64,000 nt of DNA, taken from NCBI GenBank assembly GCA_001874335.1, contig MPDE01000005.1, positions 1 through 64,000 of the forward strand, written 5' to 3'. The position numbers and the translations under genes are program-made. The notes below the pieces were generated by a model, which saw only the letters and a list, made by a program, of their open reading frames with translations, was not told the DNA's origin and did not search any database. The DNA comes from Bacteroidetes bacterium MedPE-SWsnd-G2. Lineage in GTDB: Bacteria; Bacteroidota; Bacteroidia; Flavobacteriales; Flavobacteriaceae. Below, piece after piece: positions 45,588 through 53,187 of the stretch; the stretch's first letter is position 1; every line of letters starts with the position of its first letter.

Positions 45588-46067
45588 ATGTCAGTTATTG
45601 TAAGAATTGCTACCCAATTAGATATGCCAAAAGTTCTCGAATTAATTCAGGAATTGGCTGTTTTTGAAAAAGAACCAAATGCGGTTGAAGTTACTGTTGA
45701 TGATTTGATTAGAGATGGGTTTGGAACACAACCTGTTTTTAACTGTTTTGTTGGAGAATCAAACGGAGAAGTAGTGGGAATGGCACTGGTATATAAACGA
45801 TATTCTACATGGAAAGGCGTGTCCCTTCATTTGGAAGATTTAATTGTAGCCTCTCATTTTAGAGGTCAAGGCTTAGGGACTTTATTATTGGATGAGGTTG
45901 TGAAATATGGAAAGTCTTTAGGTGTAAAGCGCATAAATTGGGAGGTGCTTGACTGGAATACTCCCGCTATCGAGTTTTATGAAAAAAAGGGCGCAAATGT
46001 TATGAGAGATTGGGATGTGGTACATTTAAATGAATCGGCAATAGAAAACTATTTATCTAAATTGTAG
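45588..46067 (+). CDS. GNAT N-acetyltransferase (SSAT-like)
   Basis: 159 residues, cytosolic. The GNAT fold is visible with the acetyl-CoA pyrophosphate loop RGQGLGTLLL near residue 90 and the preceding LHLEDLIVASHF strand. The start (VRIATQLDMPKVLELIQELAVFEKEP) and end (NWEVLDWNTPAIEFYEKKGA) resemble the diamine/thialysine acetyltransferase (SSAT) group, so a polyamine or lysine-like substrate is possible. It begins a three-gene unit: aspartate kinase follows one base after its stop. Confidence 0.9.
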   Translation: MSVIVRIATQLDMPKVLELIQELAVFEKEPNAVEVTVDDLIRDGFGTQPVFNCFVGESNGEVVGMALVYKRYSTWKGVSLHLEDLIVASHFRGQGLGTLLLDEVVKYGKSLGVKRINWEVLDWNTPAIEFYEKKGANVMRDWDVVHLNESAIENYLSKL

Positions 46068-46068
46068 T

Positions 46069-47331
46069 ATGCAAGTATTTAAATTTGGAGGCGCATCAGT
46101 AAAAGACGCAAAAGGCGTTGTTAACCTGGCAAAAGTGTTACGAACTACCGGTTTTGAAAATACTTTGGTGGTGATTTCTGCTATGGGAAAAACAACCAAT
46201 GCAATGGAAGCTGTAATTCACAATTATTTTGGAGCAAAGGCAGAATTGCAAAGTGCATTGCAGGAAGTAAAGAAATTTCATAACGAAATTTTGTTAGAGT
46301 TATTTGAGAACACTGAGCATCATGTCTATAAAAAGGTTGCCAATTTGTTTTCAGAACTAGAGGTGTTTTTTAAACTAAATAAATCACCTGATTATAATTT
46401 TGTTTACGATCAAGCAATAGGTTTTGGTGAGTTGGTTTCGACAGCTATTGTTAGTGCTTACCTTAATGAAATAGGCATGACAAATGATTGGCTTGATGTT
46501 AGATCGCTGATTAAAACAGACAGTTATTATAGGCGTGCTAATGTAAATTGGGATGACACTCAAGACGCAATTTTAAATCGGGTAAATAAAAACAACCTAT
46601 CCATTACCCAAGGTTTTATTGCCAGTGACTCTAATAATTTTACGACTACTTTAGGTCGTGAAGGAAGTGATTATTCGGCTGCAATTTTCGGGTACTGTTT
46701 AAACGCTACTGCTGTTACTATTTGGAAAGATGTACCTGGGGTTTTAAATGCGGATCCAAGGTACTTTGAAAACGCACAACTATTACATCAAATTTCATAT
46801 GCAGAAGCCATTGAATTGGCCTTCTATGGGGCATCAGTTATTCATCCTAAAACACTGCAACCTTTGCAACAAAAGGAGATTGTTTTATACGTAAAGTCGT
46901 TTTTAAACCCTGAAAACGCTGGAACAAAGGTGAGTAAGGAGGTGAAGATTTTGCCAGAGATTCCTTGTTATATTGTTAAAAAGGATCAAGTATTAATATC
47001 TTTGTCCTCTTTAGATTTTTCATATATTGTTGAAGATAACATCTCAGAAATTTTTGGATTGTTACATCACTATAAAATGAAGGTGGGCTTGATTCAAAAT
47101 TCGGCAATTAGTTTTTCCGTTTGTATTGAAAATGGATATGACAATTTAGAGAAGTTATTACAGCATTTAAAGGCTAAATTTAAAGTTAGCTGTAGTGATA
47201 GTGTTTCTTTATATACCATAAGGCACTATGATAAAAACACAGTAGAACAGTTAGAATCAGGAAAAACTGTTTTATTAAAACAATTAACACAACATACAGT
47301 ACAAATCGTTTTAAAGCAAGATAAGCTTTGA
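46069..47331 (+). CDS. Aspartate kinase (monofunctional)
   Basis: 420 residues. It phosphorylates aspartate, the first step to lysine, methionine and threonine. The amino acid kinase domain has KFGGASVKDAKGV at the N terminus, TTLGREGSDYSAAIFG near 200 and the WKDVPGVLNADPR loop. The C-terminal ~120 residues form ACT-like regulatory repeats (VLISLSSLDFSYIVEDNISEIFG), which usually bind lysine or threonine; they are divergent here. No other diaminopimelate or threonine genes are nearby. It sits between a GNAT gene and olsF with gaps of 1 and 27 bases. Confidence 0.92.
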   Translation: MQVFKFGGASVKDAKGVVNLAKVLRTTGFENTLVVISAMGKTTNAMEAVIHNYFGAKAELQSALQEVKKFHNEILLELFENTEHHVYKKVANLFSELEVFFKLNKSPDYNFVYDQAIGFGELVSTAIVSAYLNEIGMTNDWLDVRSLIKTDSYYRRANVNWDDTQDAILNRVNKNNLSITQGFIASDSNNFTTTLGREGSDYSAAIFGYCLNATAVTIWKDVPGVLNADPRYFENAQLLHQISYAEAIELAFYGASVIHPKTLQPLQQKEIVLYVKSFLNPENAGTKVSKEVKILPEIPCYIVKKDQVLISLSSLDFSYIVEDNISEIFGLLHHYKMKVGLIQNSAISFSVCIENGYDNLEKLLQHLKAKFKVSCSDSVSLYTIRHYDKNTVEQLESGKTVLLKQLTQHTVQIVLKQDKL

Positions 47332-47358
47332 TTGTACATGATTAATAGAGCATAATAT

Positions 47359-49188
47359 ATGGGGTTAGTTACCGCCAAAGAGATATCAAAAGCAATTAAT
47401 TTAGATAAGTTAGGGTTTATAGGCACATTCTGTGGATGGGTTATCATGAAAACCTTACGCATTGATAAGCTAAATGCTGTTTATAATAAAAATAAGCATC
47501 TTAGTGATGGTCCTTTTTTAAAAGCTATTTTAGAAGATTTTCAATGTAAATATGAAGTTCCCGAGGAAGACTTAAAACGTTTACCTAAGGACGGTGCTTA
47601 TATTACAATTTCAAATCACCCTTTAGGTGGTATTGATGGTATTGTATTACTTGACATGATGGTGAATCAGCGAGCTGATTATAAGATTATGGCTAATTTT
47701 ATGTTGCAAAGAATAGCACCGCTAAAACCCTATATCATGGCCGTAAATCCGTTTGAAACTCGAAAAGATATAAAGTCGAGCTTGGAAGGGTTTAAGTTGG
47801 CAATAAAACATTTGAGAGATGGACATCCCTTAGGGATATTCCCTGCAGGAGAAGTGTCTACTGCGGTTGATGGCAATATGATTGTAGATAAACAATGGGA
47901 AGAAGCTGCAATGAAATTAATTCAAAGAGCAGAAGTTCCAATCGTCCCAATTTATTTTCACGCTAAAAACAGTAAACTGTTTTATAGGTTGTCTAAAATG
48001 AATGATACCTTAAGAACGGCAAAATTGCCTTCAGAGATGCTTAACCAAAAGCGAAAAATTATTAATGTTAGAATAGGAAAACCAATTTCGGTTAAGAATC
48101 AAAAGGAGCACCAGAATTTACAAGAATTTAGTGAGTTTTTAAGAAAGAAAACTTATATGTTGGCAAACTCATTTGAGGAAAAGCCAAAAATTTTGGATAA
48201 TATTCAATCCAGTTTAAAAGTACCTAAGGCAGTGAAGCCTCCTAAAAAAATTATTGGGGAAATTGATAGGGATTTAATTTTAAAAGAGGTTGATGATCTT
48301 AGAGATAATGATCACAAACTACTAACGAGTAAAACTTATGAGGTCTTTTTAGCTCCTGCCGAAAAGATTCCTAATTTAATACAGGAAATAGGTAGATTAC
48401 GTGAAATTACTTTTAGAGAAGTAGGAGAAGGCACCAATGAAGCTATTGATTTAGATGTTTTCGATTCTTATTACCACCATATGTTTTTGTGGGATGCCCA
48501 TAACGAATTATTAGTTGGTGCTTATAGAATGGGGCTCGGTGGTCAGATATTTGAAAAGTATGGAATTGATGGATTCTATATGCACGATTTGTTTAGGTTT
48601 GAGCCAGAACTTTATAAAATGATGAGTGAAAGTATAGAGCTTGGGCGAGCTTTTATTATTAAAGAATATCAGCAAAAGCCAATGCCTTTATTTTTACTTT
48701 GGAAAGGAATTGTACATACCACATTAAGGTATCCGGAACATAAGTATTTAATTGGTGGTGTAAGTATAAGTAACCAATTCTCAAATTTCTCAAAATCGTT
48801 AATGATTGAGTTTATGAAATCTCATTATTACGATCCTTACGTTGCCCAATACGTGCATCCTAAAAAAGCATTTAAGGTAAAACTAAAGGATGCAGATAAA
48901 GATTTTGTGTTTGATTCGACTGAAGCAGATTTGAATAAATTTGATAAGATTATAGATGAAATAGAACCAGGTAGTTTGAGATTACCTGTGCTTCTAAAAA
49001 AGTATATTAAACAGAATGCGAGGTTGGTAAGTTTTAATGTTGATCCTTTATTTAATAATGCTGTAGACGGATTGATGTATATTAAAATTGCTGACCTTCC
49101 TGAGAGTACAGTTCGACCTGTTATGGAGGAGTTTCAAGCTGAAATGGAGCAAAAGTTTAATTCGGCTAATGGCGATGTAGAAGAATAA
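47359..49188 (+). CDS. olsF: Bifunctional OlsF-type acyltransferase (ornithine/amino-lipid synthesis)
   Basis: 609 residues. The N-terminal half is a PlsC/LPLAT acyltransferase with the NHPLGGID motif (NHx4D, near 87-92) and FPAGEVST near 161. The C-terminal half is an OlsB-like GNAT N-acyltransferase (IGRLREITFREVGEGTN, LLVGAYRMGLG, FYMHDLFRF). This fusion matches OlsF, shown in Flavobacterium johnsoniae and Serratia to make ornithine lipids. The C-terminal half attaches a 3-hydroxyacyl chain to the amino acid and the N-terminal half adds the second acyl chain. Whether ornithine or glycine is used here cannot be read. A bidirectional terminator follows. Confidence 0.88.
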   Translation: MGLVTAKEISKAINLDKLGFIGTFCGWVIMKTLRIDKLNAVYNKNKHLSDGPFLKAILEDFQCKYEVPEEDLKRLPKDGAYITISNHPLGGIDGIVLLDMMVNQRADYKIMANFMLQRIAPLKPYIMAVNPFETRKDIKSSLEGFKLAIKHLRDGHPLGIFPAGEVSTAVDGNMIVDKQWEEAAMKLIQRAEVPIVPIYFHAKNSKLFYRLSKMNDTLRTAKLPSEMLNQKRKIINVRIGKPISVKNQKEHQNLQEFSEFLRKKTYMLANSFEEKPKILDNIQSSLKVPKAVKPPKKIIGEIDRDLILKEVDDLRDNDHKLLTSKTYEVFLAPAEKIPNLIQEIGRLREITFREVGEGTNEAIDLDVFDSYYHHMFLWDAHNELLVGAYRMGLGGQIFEKYGIDGFYMHDLFRFEPELYKMMSESIELGRAFIIKEYQQKPMPLFLLWKGIVHTTLRYPEHKYLIGGVSISNQFSNFSKSLMIEFMKSHYYDPYVAQYVHPKKAFKVKLKDADKDFVFDSTEADLNKFDKIIDEIEPGSLRLPVLLKKYIKQNARLVSFNVDPLFNNAVDGLMYIKIADLPESTVRPVMEEFQAEMEQKFNSANGDVEE

Positions 49189-49207
49189 ATATTCTAAAAT
49201 AAGATAT

Positions 49208-49245
49208 AAAAAAAGGCATCATTTAATGATGCCTTTTTTGTTTTT
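49208..49245. terminator. Bidirectional terminator
   Basis: The arms AAAAAAGGCATCATT and AATGATGCCTTTTTT form a long stem with a minimal loop between the convergent olsF and arsC genes. Confidence 0.85.
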
Positions 49246-49254
49246 AAAAGTGTT

Positions 49255-49671
49255 TTATAAATGCTCAGAGACAAAATTAGAACAGTAGTCTTTAATTTCA
49301 TTTCTGGCCTTTAAAAAGGCAGCATGTTTTTCTTCGTCTGTGCCTTCAACCTTAGAAGGGTCAAAGAAATTATGATGTAATCGCAATGCATTTTTACTTG
49401 GAATAAACGGACAGTTTTCATTGGCATGATCACAAACAGTGATGATAAAATCAAAGTTTATATTGTCGTATTCCGTTACGTTGTTAGACGTATGTCCTGT
49501 AATGTCAATGCCGTCTTCTTGCATGATAGATACTGCACCAGGGTTTAGACCATGTGTTTCAATACCTGCGCTATAAATAGTTGCTTTGGTATTTGCAAAT
49601 TGATTTAAATAGCCATGAGCCATTTGACTTCTGCACGAGTTTCCTGTGCATAATACTAAAATATTCTTCAT
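49255..49671 (-). CDS. arsC: Arsenate reductase, low-molecular-weight phosphatase (thioredoxin) type
   Basis: 138 residues, cytosolic; it reduces arsenate to arsenite. The phosphatase-type P-loop VLCTGNSCRS gives C8-x5-R14. A second redox pair lies in TVCDHANENCP, matching the Cys82/Cys89 triad of thioredoxin-coupled ArsC. The open frame extends upstream to 49755 into the DUF6428 gene; the ATG at 49671 begins the family's N terminus and is chosen. Last gene of the arsR-DUF6428-arsC unit, ending at a terminator. No arsenite exporter follows. Confidence 0.92.
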   Translation of the reverse strand: MKNILVLCTGNSCRSQMAHGYLNQFANTKATIYSAGIETHGLNPGAVSIMQEDGIDITGHTSNNVTEYDNINFDFIITVCDHANENCPFIPSKNALRLHHNFFDPSKVEGTDEEKHAAFLKARNEIKDYCSNFVSEHL

Positions 49672-49684
49672 CCTAATTGGTTTA

Positions 49685-50176
49685 TTAGCAGCAACCACTA
49701 CTTGGTTCGCAACAGCTTTGTTCTTTTTGTATGGTTTCAGGTTCTGGTACACCACAAATACCTTTGGCTTTGCAGTCGGTTAATTCTGTAGTTAGCTTTA
49801 TTAAAATAGCTTGATCTAAAATTTCAAATGCAGATACTGTTAATTGAGTAGTGTGAAATTGGTGGTTTCCATATTCAAATTTCACCTGAGTATCTAAATC
49901 AAAACCTTTTATGCGGTCTACTTTTTTAAGAATGCCTAAGGCTTTGTAAGCAGACATGTATTCTGTTTTTCCTAATTCAGAAGGGCTTTCCCAAAGTTGA
50001 ATTATAGTTTCATTCCATGCATCTTCTTGAGCACCGCAATCTACAGATGCTATAGCAATATGTTTTACTTCAGTAATGTGATAATTAGCACCAACTAGCA
50101 TGTTTGGAGCATATTCAAAAAGTAAAGACTTGTCTTGATGCTGACTCAATAATTCAATAAAAGTTTGTGTTTTCAT
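49685..50176 (-). CDS. DUF6428 family protein with Cys-rich tail
   Basis: 163 residues, soluble. The body (ANYHITEVKHIAIASVDCGAQEDAWNETIIQLWE) matches the DUF6428 family that sits inside Bacteroidota arsenic operons. The C terminus has CKAKGICG and ends in SCCEPSSGCC, five Cys in ten residues, well suited to binding arsenite or another thiophilic metal. The function is unproven; a metallochaperone or arsenite-handling role is inferred from position and Cys. It is 9 bases after arsR and 13 before arsC. Confidence 0.85.
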   Translation of the reverse strand: MKTQTFIELLSQHQDKSLLFEYAPNMLVGANYHITEVKHIAIASVDCGAQEDAWNETIIQLWESPSELGKTEYMSAYKALGILKKVDRIKGFDLDTQVKFEYGNHQFHTTQLTVSAFEILDQAILIKLTTELTDCKAKGICGVPEPETIQKEQSCCEPSSGCC

Positions 50177-50185
50177 ATGTTATAA

Positions 50186-50509
50186 TTAGCAGCAATTAGA
50201 TGCTGTGTTATTGAAAAATGTATTTAATTCTGATTGTATGGATTGCCAGCGCTCTACGTTTATGCAGTAGCAAACGCTTTTTCCTTCGATCTCTCCCTTT
50301 ATGAGGTCAACACTTTTTAGTTCTTTTAAGTGTTGCGAAATGGTGGCTTGTGCCAATCCAATTTCTTCGACTAAGGTGCTACAAATACAAGAGTTTTGTG
50401 TGCTTATATATTGTAAAATTGCAATTCGAGCAGGATGCCCTAATACCTTAAAAAACTTTGCCAATTCGTTTTGGCGTTCTGTAAACATTTGAGCTTTAGT
50501 TGTTCCCAT
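50186..50509 (-). CDS. arsR: ArsR-family transcriptional repressor
   Basis: 107 residues. A winged helix-turn-helix (VLGHPARIAILQYIS, GLAQATISQHLKELKSVDLI) carries a Cys pair C41-I-C43 at the start of helix alpha3, the arsenic site of classical ArsR, and a second pair at the very end (NCC). Metal binding releases it from DNA and opens the operon. An 18-base near-palindrome lies 16 bases upstream of its start and is the probable operator, so the gene would repress itself. First gene of arsR-DUF6428-arsC. Confidence 0.93.
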   Translation of the reverse strand: MGTTKAQMFTERQNELAKFFKVLGHPARIAILQYISTQNSCICSTLVEEIGLAQATISQHLKELKSVDLIKGEIEGKSVCYCINVERWQSIQSELNTFFNNTASNCC

Positions 50510-50524
50510 GGTATCTGATTTATG

Positions 50525-50542
50525 TATCGCAATATTACGATA
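50525..50542 (-). promoter_or_regulatory. Probable ArsR operator
   Basis: TATCGCAATATTACGATA is a palindrome of 18 bases with a single mismatched pair. It lies 16-33 bases before the arsR ATG, where a repressor would block the promoter. The ATCG...CGAT flanks around an AATATT centre fit the style of ArsR/SmtB operators. Confidence 0.65.
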
Positions 50543-50549
50543 ATAATAA

Positions 50550-50586
50550 AAAACAAAAAAGCCAATATCTGTTAAATATTGACTTT
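50550..50586 (-). terminator. Terminator of the coiled-coil protein gene
   Basis: On the minus strand AAAGTCAATAT pairs with ATATTGGCTTT (one G-T wobble) and is followed by a T-rich run. It begins five bases after the stop of the coiled-coil gene and lies just upstream of the ArsR operator, insulating the ars operon. Confidence 0.7.
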
Positions 50587-50590
50587 CTAA

Positions 50591-50962
50591 TTATTTTTTA
50601 AACAATTTGTCTATCACTTCTTTGGCTTTAGTAGTGACATTGTCTATGGTTTCTTTAGTGTCTTCGGTTAGTTCTGAAAGTTTTTCACTGGCTTCTGCAG
50701 CTAATTGGTCTGCCTTAAACTGTGCTTTATCAAAAGCATCTTTCGCTTCATCTACTAATTCACTAGCTTTTTCTGTGGCTTCTTCAGAAAATTTAGAAAA
50801 CTTTTCGGTTGCCTCATCACTTGCTTCACTTGATTTTTCTTTAAACTCCTGAGACATTTCCTTAGCCTTTTCTTCCGCCTTAACGGCTGCTTTTCTACTT
50901 ACAGATTTCGCTTTATCTAATAGCTCGTTAAATTCTTCGTTTAAGCTTTTTTCTTCAGACAT
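50591..50962 (-). CDS. Charged amphipathic-helix (LEA/apolipoprotein-like) protein
   Basis: 123 residues with no signal peptide. Almost the whole chain is made of Lys, Glu, Ala, Asp and Ser in an 11-residue-like helical rhythm (AVKAEEKAKEMSQEFKEK, EEATEKASELVDEAKDAF). This resembles late-embryogenesis-abundant group 3 proteins, the soluble part of YtxH proteins, or apolipoprotein-type helices. Such proteins can protect membranes or proteins during desiccation or salt stress. The role here is inferred from composition only. It has its own terminator. Confidence 0.75.
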   Translation of the reverse strand: MSEEKSLNEEFNELLDKAKSVSRKAAVKAEEKAKEMSQEFKEKSSEASDEATEKFSKFSEEATEKASELVDEAKDAFDKAQFKADQLAAEASEKLSELTEDTKETIDNVTTKAKEVIDKLFKK

Positions 50963-51002
50963 GATTTCAAGTTTTATTTTAAAGATACTAAATCTTAGTT
51001 AG

Positions 51003-51389
51003 TTATTGAAACGCTTTATCTACAGGCTCCCAGAGTTCAAGTTTATTGCCTTCTGGATCTAAAATCCAACCAAACTTGCCATAGTCATATTCTTCAATTT
51101 CACCAACCACTGTGACGCCTTCTTTTTTCAGGACTTCTAATAATTCAACTAAGTTTTCAACTCGAAAATTCATCATAAATGGCTTATCACTTGGGCTAAA
51201 ATACTTGGTGTCTTTTGGGAAGGGTGACCACTGTGTTGAGCAATCGTTTCCTTCTTTGTCTTTCCACCAAAACGTACAACCATATTGGTCTACTGGAAGG
51301 CCTAAATGTTTGCCGTACCAAGATTTTAAATCGTTAGGGTTTTCAGTTTTAAAGAAAAAGCCGCCAATTCCTGTTACTCTATTTTTCAT
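51003..51389 (-). CDS. VOC-family (glyoxalase/dioxygenase fold) protein
   Basis: 128 residues, one vicinal-oxygen-chelate module pair (VTGIGGFFFKTENPNDLKSWYGKHLGL ... FGWILDPEGNKLELWEP). A metal-ligand Glu is present at LELWEP. Reaction unknown. It overlaps the preceding DUF1801 gene by one base (TAATG type) and is the last gene of the long minus-strand unit. Confidence 0.9.
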   Translation of the reverse strand: MKNRVTGIGGFFFKTENPNDLKSWYGKHLGLPVDQYGCTFWWKDKEGNDCSTQWSPFPKDTKYFSPSDKPFMMNFRVENLVELLEVLKKEGVTVVGEIEEYDYGKFGWILDPEGNKLELWEPVDKAFQ

Positions 51390-51850
51390 TATTTCGATTT
51401 TTTAATGTTGGTTTCATATAGGTCTATCCATTGCTTTCCGTTCATTTTCTTCACCAATTCACCAATAAGTTGATACGGAATATCATTCATTTTTTTGAAT
51501 CGGATACAACTTTTACCCATGTCTAATTTGTATTTACAATGGTTGGGGTATTCGGTTACAAACCAGTCATAAAGCTCCTTGTCGGCGTAAATCCCCATAT
51601 GATAAAAAGCCACAAAGTTTTTTTGAGAAGCAATATTCATTAGTGGTAATGGTAATTTTGGGTTGCAGTGATAGCCATCTGGATAAATTGAATGTGGGAT
51701 AACGTAACCTAACATGCCGTAATTCATACATTCTTCTATGTCTTTAGACATGTTGTCAAGTACGGTTTGTCGTAGTTTTTGTATTGGTTCTACGCGATCT
51801 TCGGGTAAATTATCAATATATTCTTGAGGCGTTTTTGCGTCAGAAGTCAT
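51389..51850 (-). CDS. DUF1801 domain protein (YdhG-like)
   Basis: 153 residues, soluble. The family pattern is clear: TPQEYIDNLPEDRVEPIQKLRQTVL, then ECMNYGMLGYVIP, FVAFYHMGIY and GKSCIRFKKMNDIP. The fold is related to the frataxin-like YdhG proteins, and the molecular role is unknown. It starts three bases after the hydroxyacid dehydrogenase stop and shares one base with the VOC gene. Confidence 0.88.
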   Translation of the reverse strand: MTSDAKTPQEYIDNLPEDRVEPIQKLRQTVLDNMSKDIEECMNYGMLGYVIPHSIYPDGYHCNPKLPLPLMNIASQKNFVAFYHMGIYADKELYDWFVTEYPNHCKYKLDMGKSCIRFKKMNDIPYQLIGELVKKMNGKQWIDLYETNIKKSK

Positions 51851-51852
51851 AG

Positions 51853-52797
51853 TTAATAAGTTTTAAAGTGTTTAATGATTTTGTCAACAATAGTTTGGGC
51901 TAATTTCTCTTTACTTTCCACAGTCCAGCCCGCTACATGTGGGGAAAGAATAGTTTGTTTGGATTGGATAAGATATTTAAAAGCTTCAGGCATTTGGTTA
52001 TCCGAAAATAGATTTTCAAACGATGATTTTTCATATTCTAAAACATCAAGTCCCGCACCTAAAATTTGGCCAGATTTAATGGCGTTCACTAAATCTATAG
52101 TAACTACGCTTTTTCCTCTTGCTGTATTAATAAACCAAATCGGGTTTTTAAATTTGGCAATAAAATCGGCATTAATCATATGTAATGTGTGAGCAGTTTG
52201 AGGTGTATGTAAACTTAGGACATCAACCTTTTCAAAAAAGGTTTGTAAGTCTGTTTGAGTTGCATTTTCATCGCCTACATTAGGTTTGATGTCATAGGCT
52301 AATACCTCGACATCAAAGCCTCTCAATTTCTTTGCAAAGGCTTTACCCATGTTTCCATAGCCTATGAGTCCGACAGTTTTTCCATCTAATTCAATGCCTC
52401 TGTTTTCTTCTCTACGCCATTGTCCTTGCCTAACCTCTTGATCGGCTTGGTTTAGCTTGTTGAATAAAGATAACAGCATTCCTAAGGCGTGTTCCCCAAC
52501 CGCATTTCTGTTGCCTTCTGGAGCGGCAATAAGTTCTATGCCTTTGGACTCTGCGTAGTCACAATCAATATTTTCTAATCCAGCTCCAACCCGAGCTATA
52601 AATTTTAGATTTTTAGCATGGTCAATAAATTGTTGGTCTATTGAAAACCGACTTCTAATTACAATACCGTCATATTCTTTGATGACTTGTAAAATATCCT
52701 CTTTTGAAGTGTTGTATGCCGTTTCATTTTGAAAGCCATTTTTGTTTAACTCTTCAATAAGAAGGGGGTGATTTGTATCTATATGTAAAATTTTCAT
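51853..52797 (-). CDS. D-2-hydroxyacid dehydrogenase (phosphoglycerate dehydrogenase-like)
   Basis: About 314 residues. An NAD-binding Rossmann motif (VGLIGYGNMGKAFAKKL) lies in the middle. The catalytic Arg is in INTARGKSVV, the Glu in LDVLEYEK and the His in LSPHVAGWT. The length matches the short type lacking an ACT domain. The substrate could be 3-phosphoglycerate or another 2-hydroxyacid. The frame extends upstream to 52890 into the cupin gene; the ATG at 52797 begins the family sequence (MKILHIDTNHP) one base after the cupin stop. Confidence 0.9.
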   Translation of the reverse strand: MKILHIDTNHPLLIEELNKNGFQNETAYNTSKEDILQVIKEYDGIVIRSRFSIDQQFIDHAKNLKFIARVGAGLENIDCDYAESKGIELIAAPEGNRNAVGEHALGMLLSLFNKLNQADQEVRQGQWRREENRGIELDGKTVGLIGYGNMGKAFAKKLRGFDVEVLAYDIKPNVGDENATQTDLQTFFEKVDVLSLHTPQTAHTLHMINADFIAKFKNPIWFINTARGKSVVTIDLVNAIKSGQILGAGLDVLEYEKSSFENLFSDNQMPEAFKYLIQSKQTILSPHVAGWTVESKEKLAQTIVDKIIKHFKTY

Positions 52798-52798
52798 T

Positions 52799-53164
52799 TT
52801 AAATTTTTGGGTAATCGGTAATTGTTTTATTTGTGATCGTTTCTCCTGTATGGGCGAGGTTTTTCTTTTCAAAAAGCAACACATGTGCAACTTCGTTATT
52901 TAGGGTTGCTGGTTTGTGTTCTATACCCTTAGGGACTACGATCAACTCTCCTTCTTTCACGGTTTCAACACGGTCTCTAAAGTGCATTTTTATGGTGCCT
53001 TTTATAACTTGAAATAATTCGTCTTCGTTATCGTGTTTATGCCAATCAAAGTCACCTTTAAATTTAGCAATAATAACATTCATATCATCAACTTCAGCGA
53101 TGATGTGTGGGTGCCAGGTAGTTTTGAATTTTGAAAATTTTGAGGAGATGTCTATGGCTTTCAT
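52799..53164 (-). CDS. Cupin domain protein
   Basis: 121 residues forming one beta-barrel. Metal-ligand candidates lie in DWHKHDNEDELFQVIKG (HxHxxxxE) and in PKGIEHKPA. It is a small single-domain cupin that could be an enzyme or binding protein; the substrate is unknown. It lies 23 bases after mgtE and abuts the hydroxyacid dehydrogenase gene. Confidence 0.9.
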   Translation of the reverse strand: MKAIDISSKFSKFKTTWHPHIIAEVDDMNVIIAKFKGDFDWHKHDNEDELFQVIKGTIKMHFRDRVETVKEGELIVVPKGIEHKPATLNNEVAHVLLFEKKNLAHTGETITNKTITDYPKI

Positions 53165-53187
53165 AGTTTAAAGGTACAATAAGTCCT

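Noticed and set aside
52798-52890. Upstream extension of the hydroxyacid dehydrogenase
   Set aside because: It overlaps the cupin coding region and is not part of the family N terminus.
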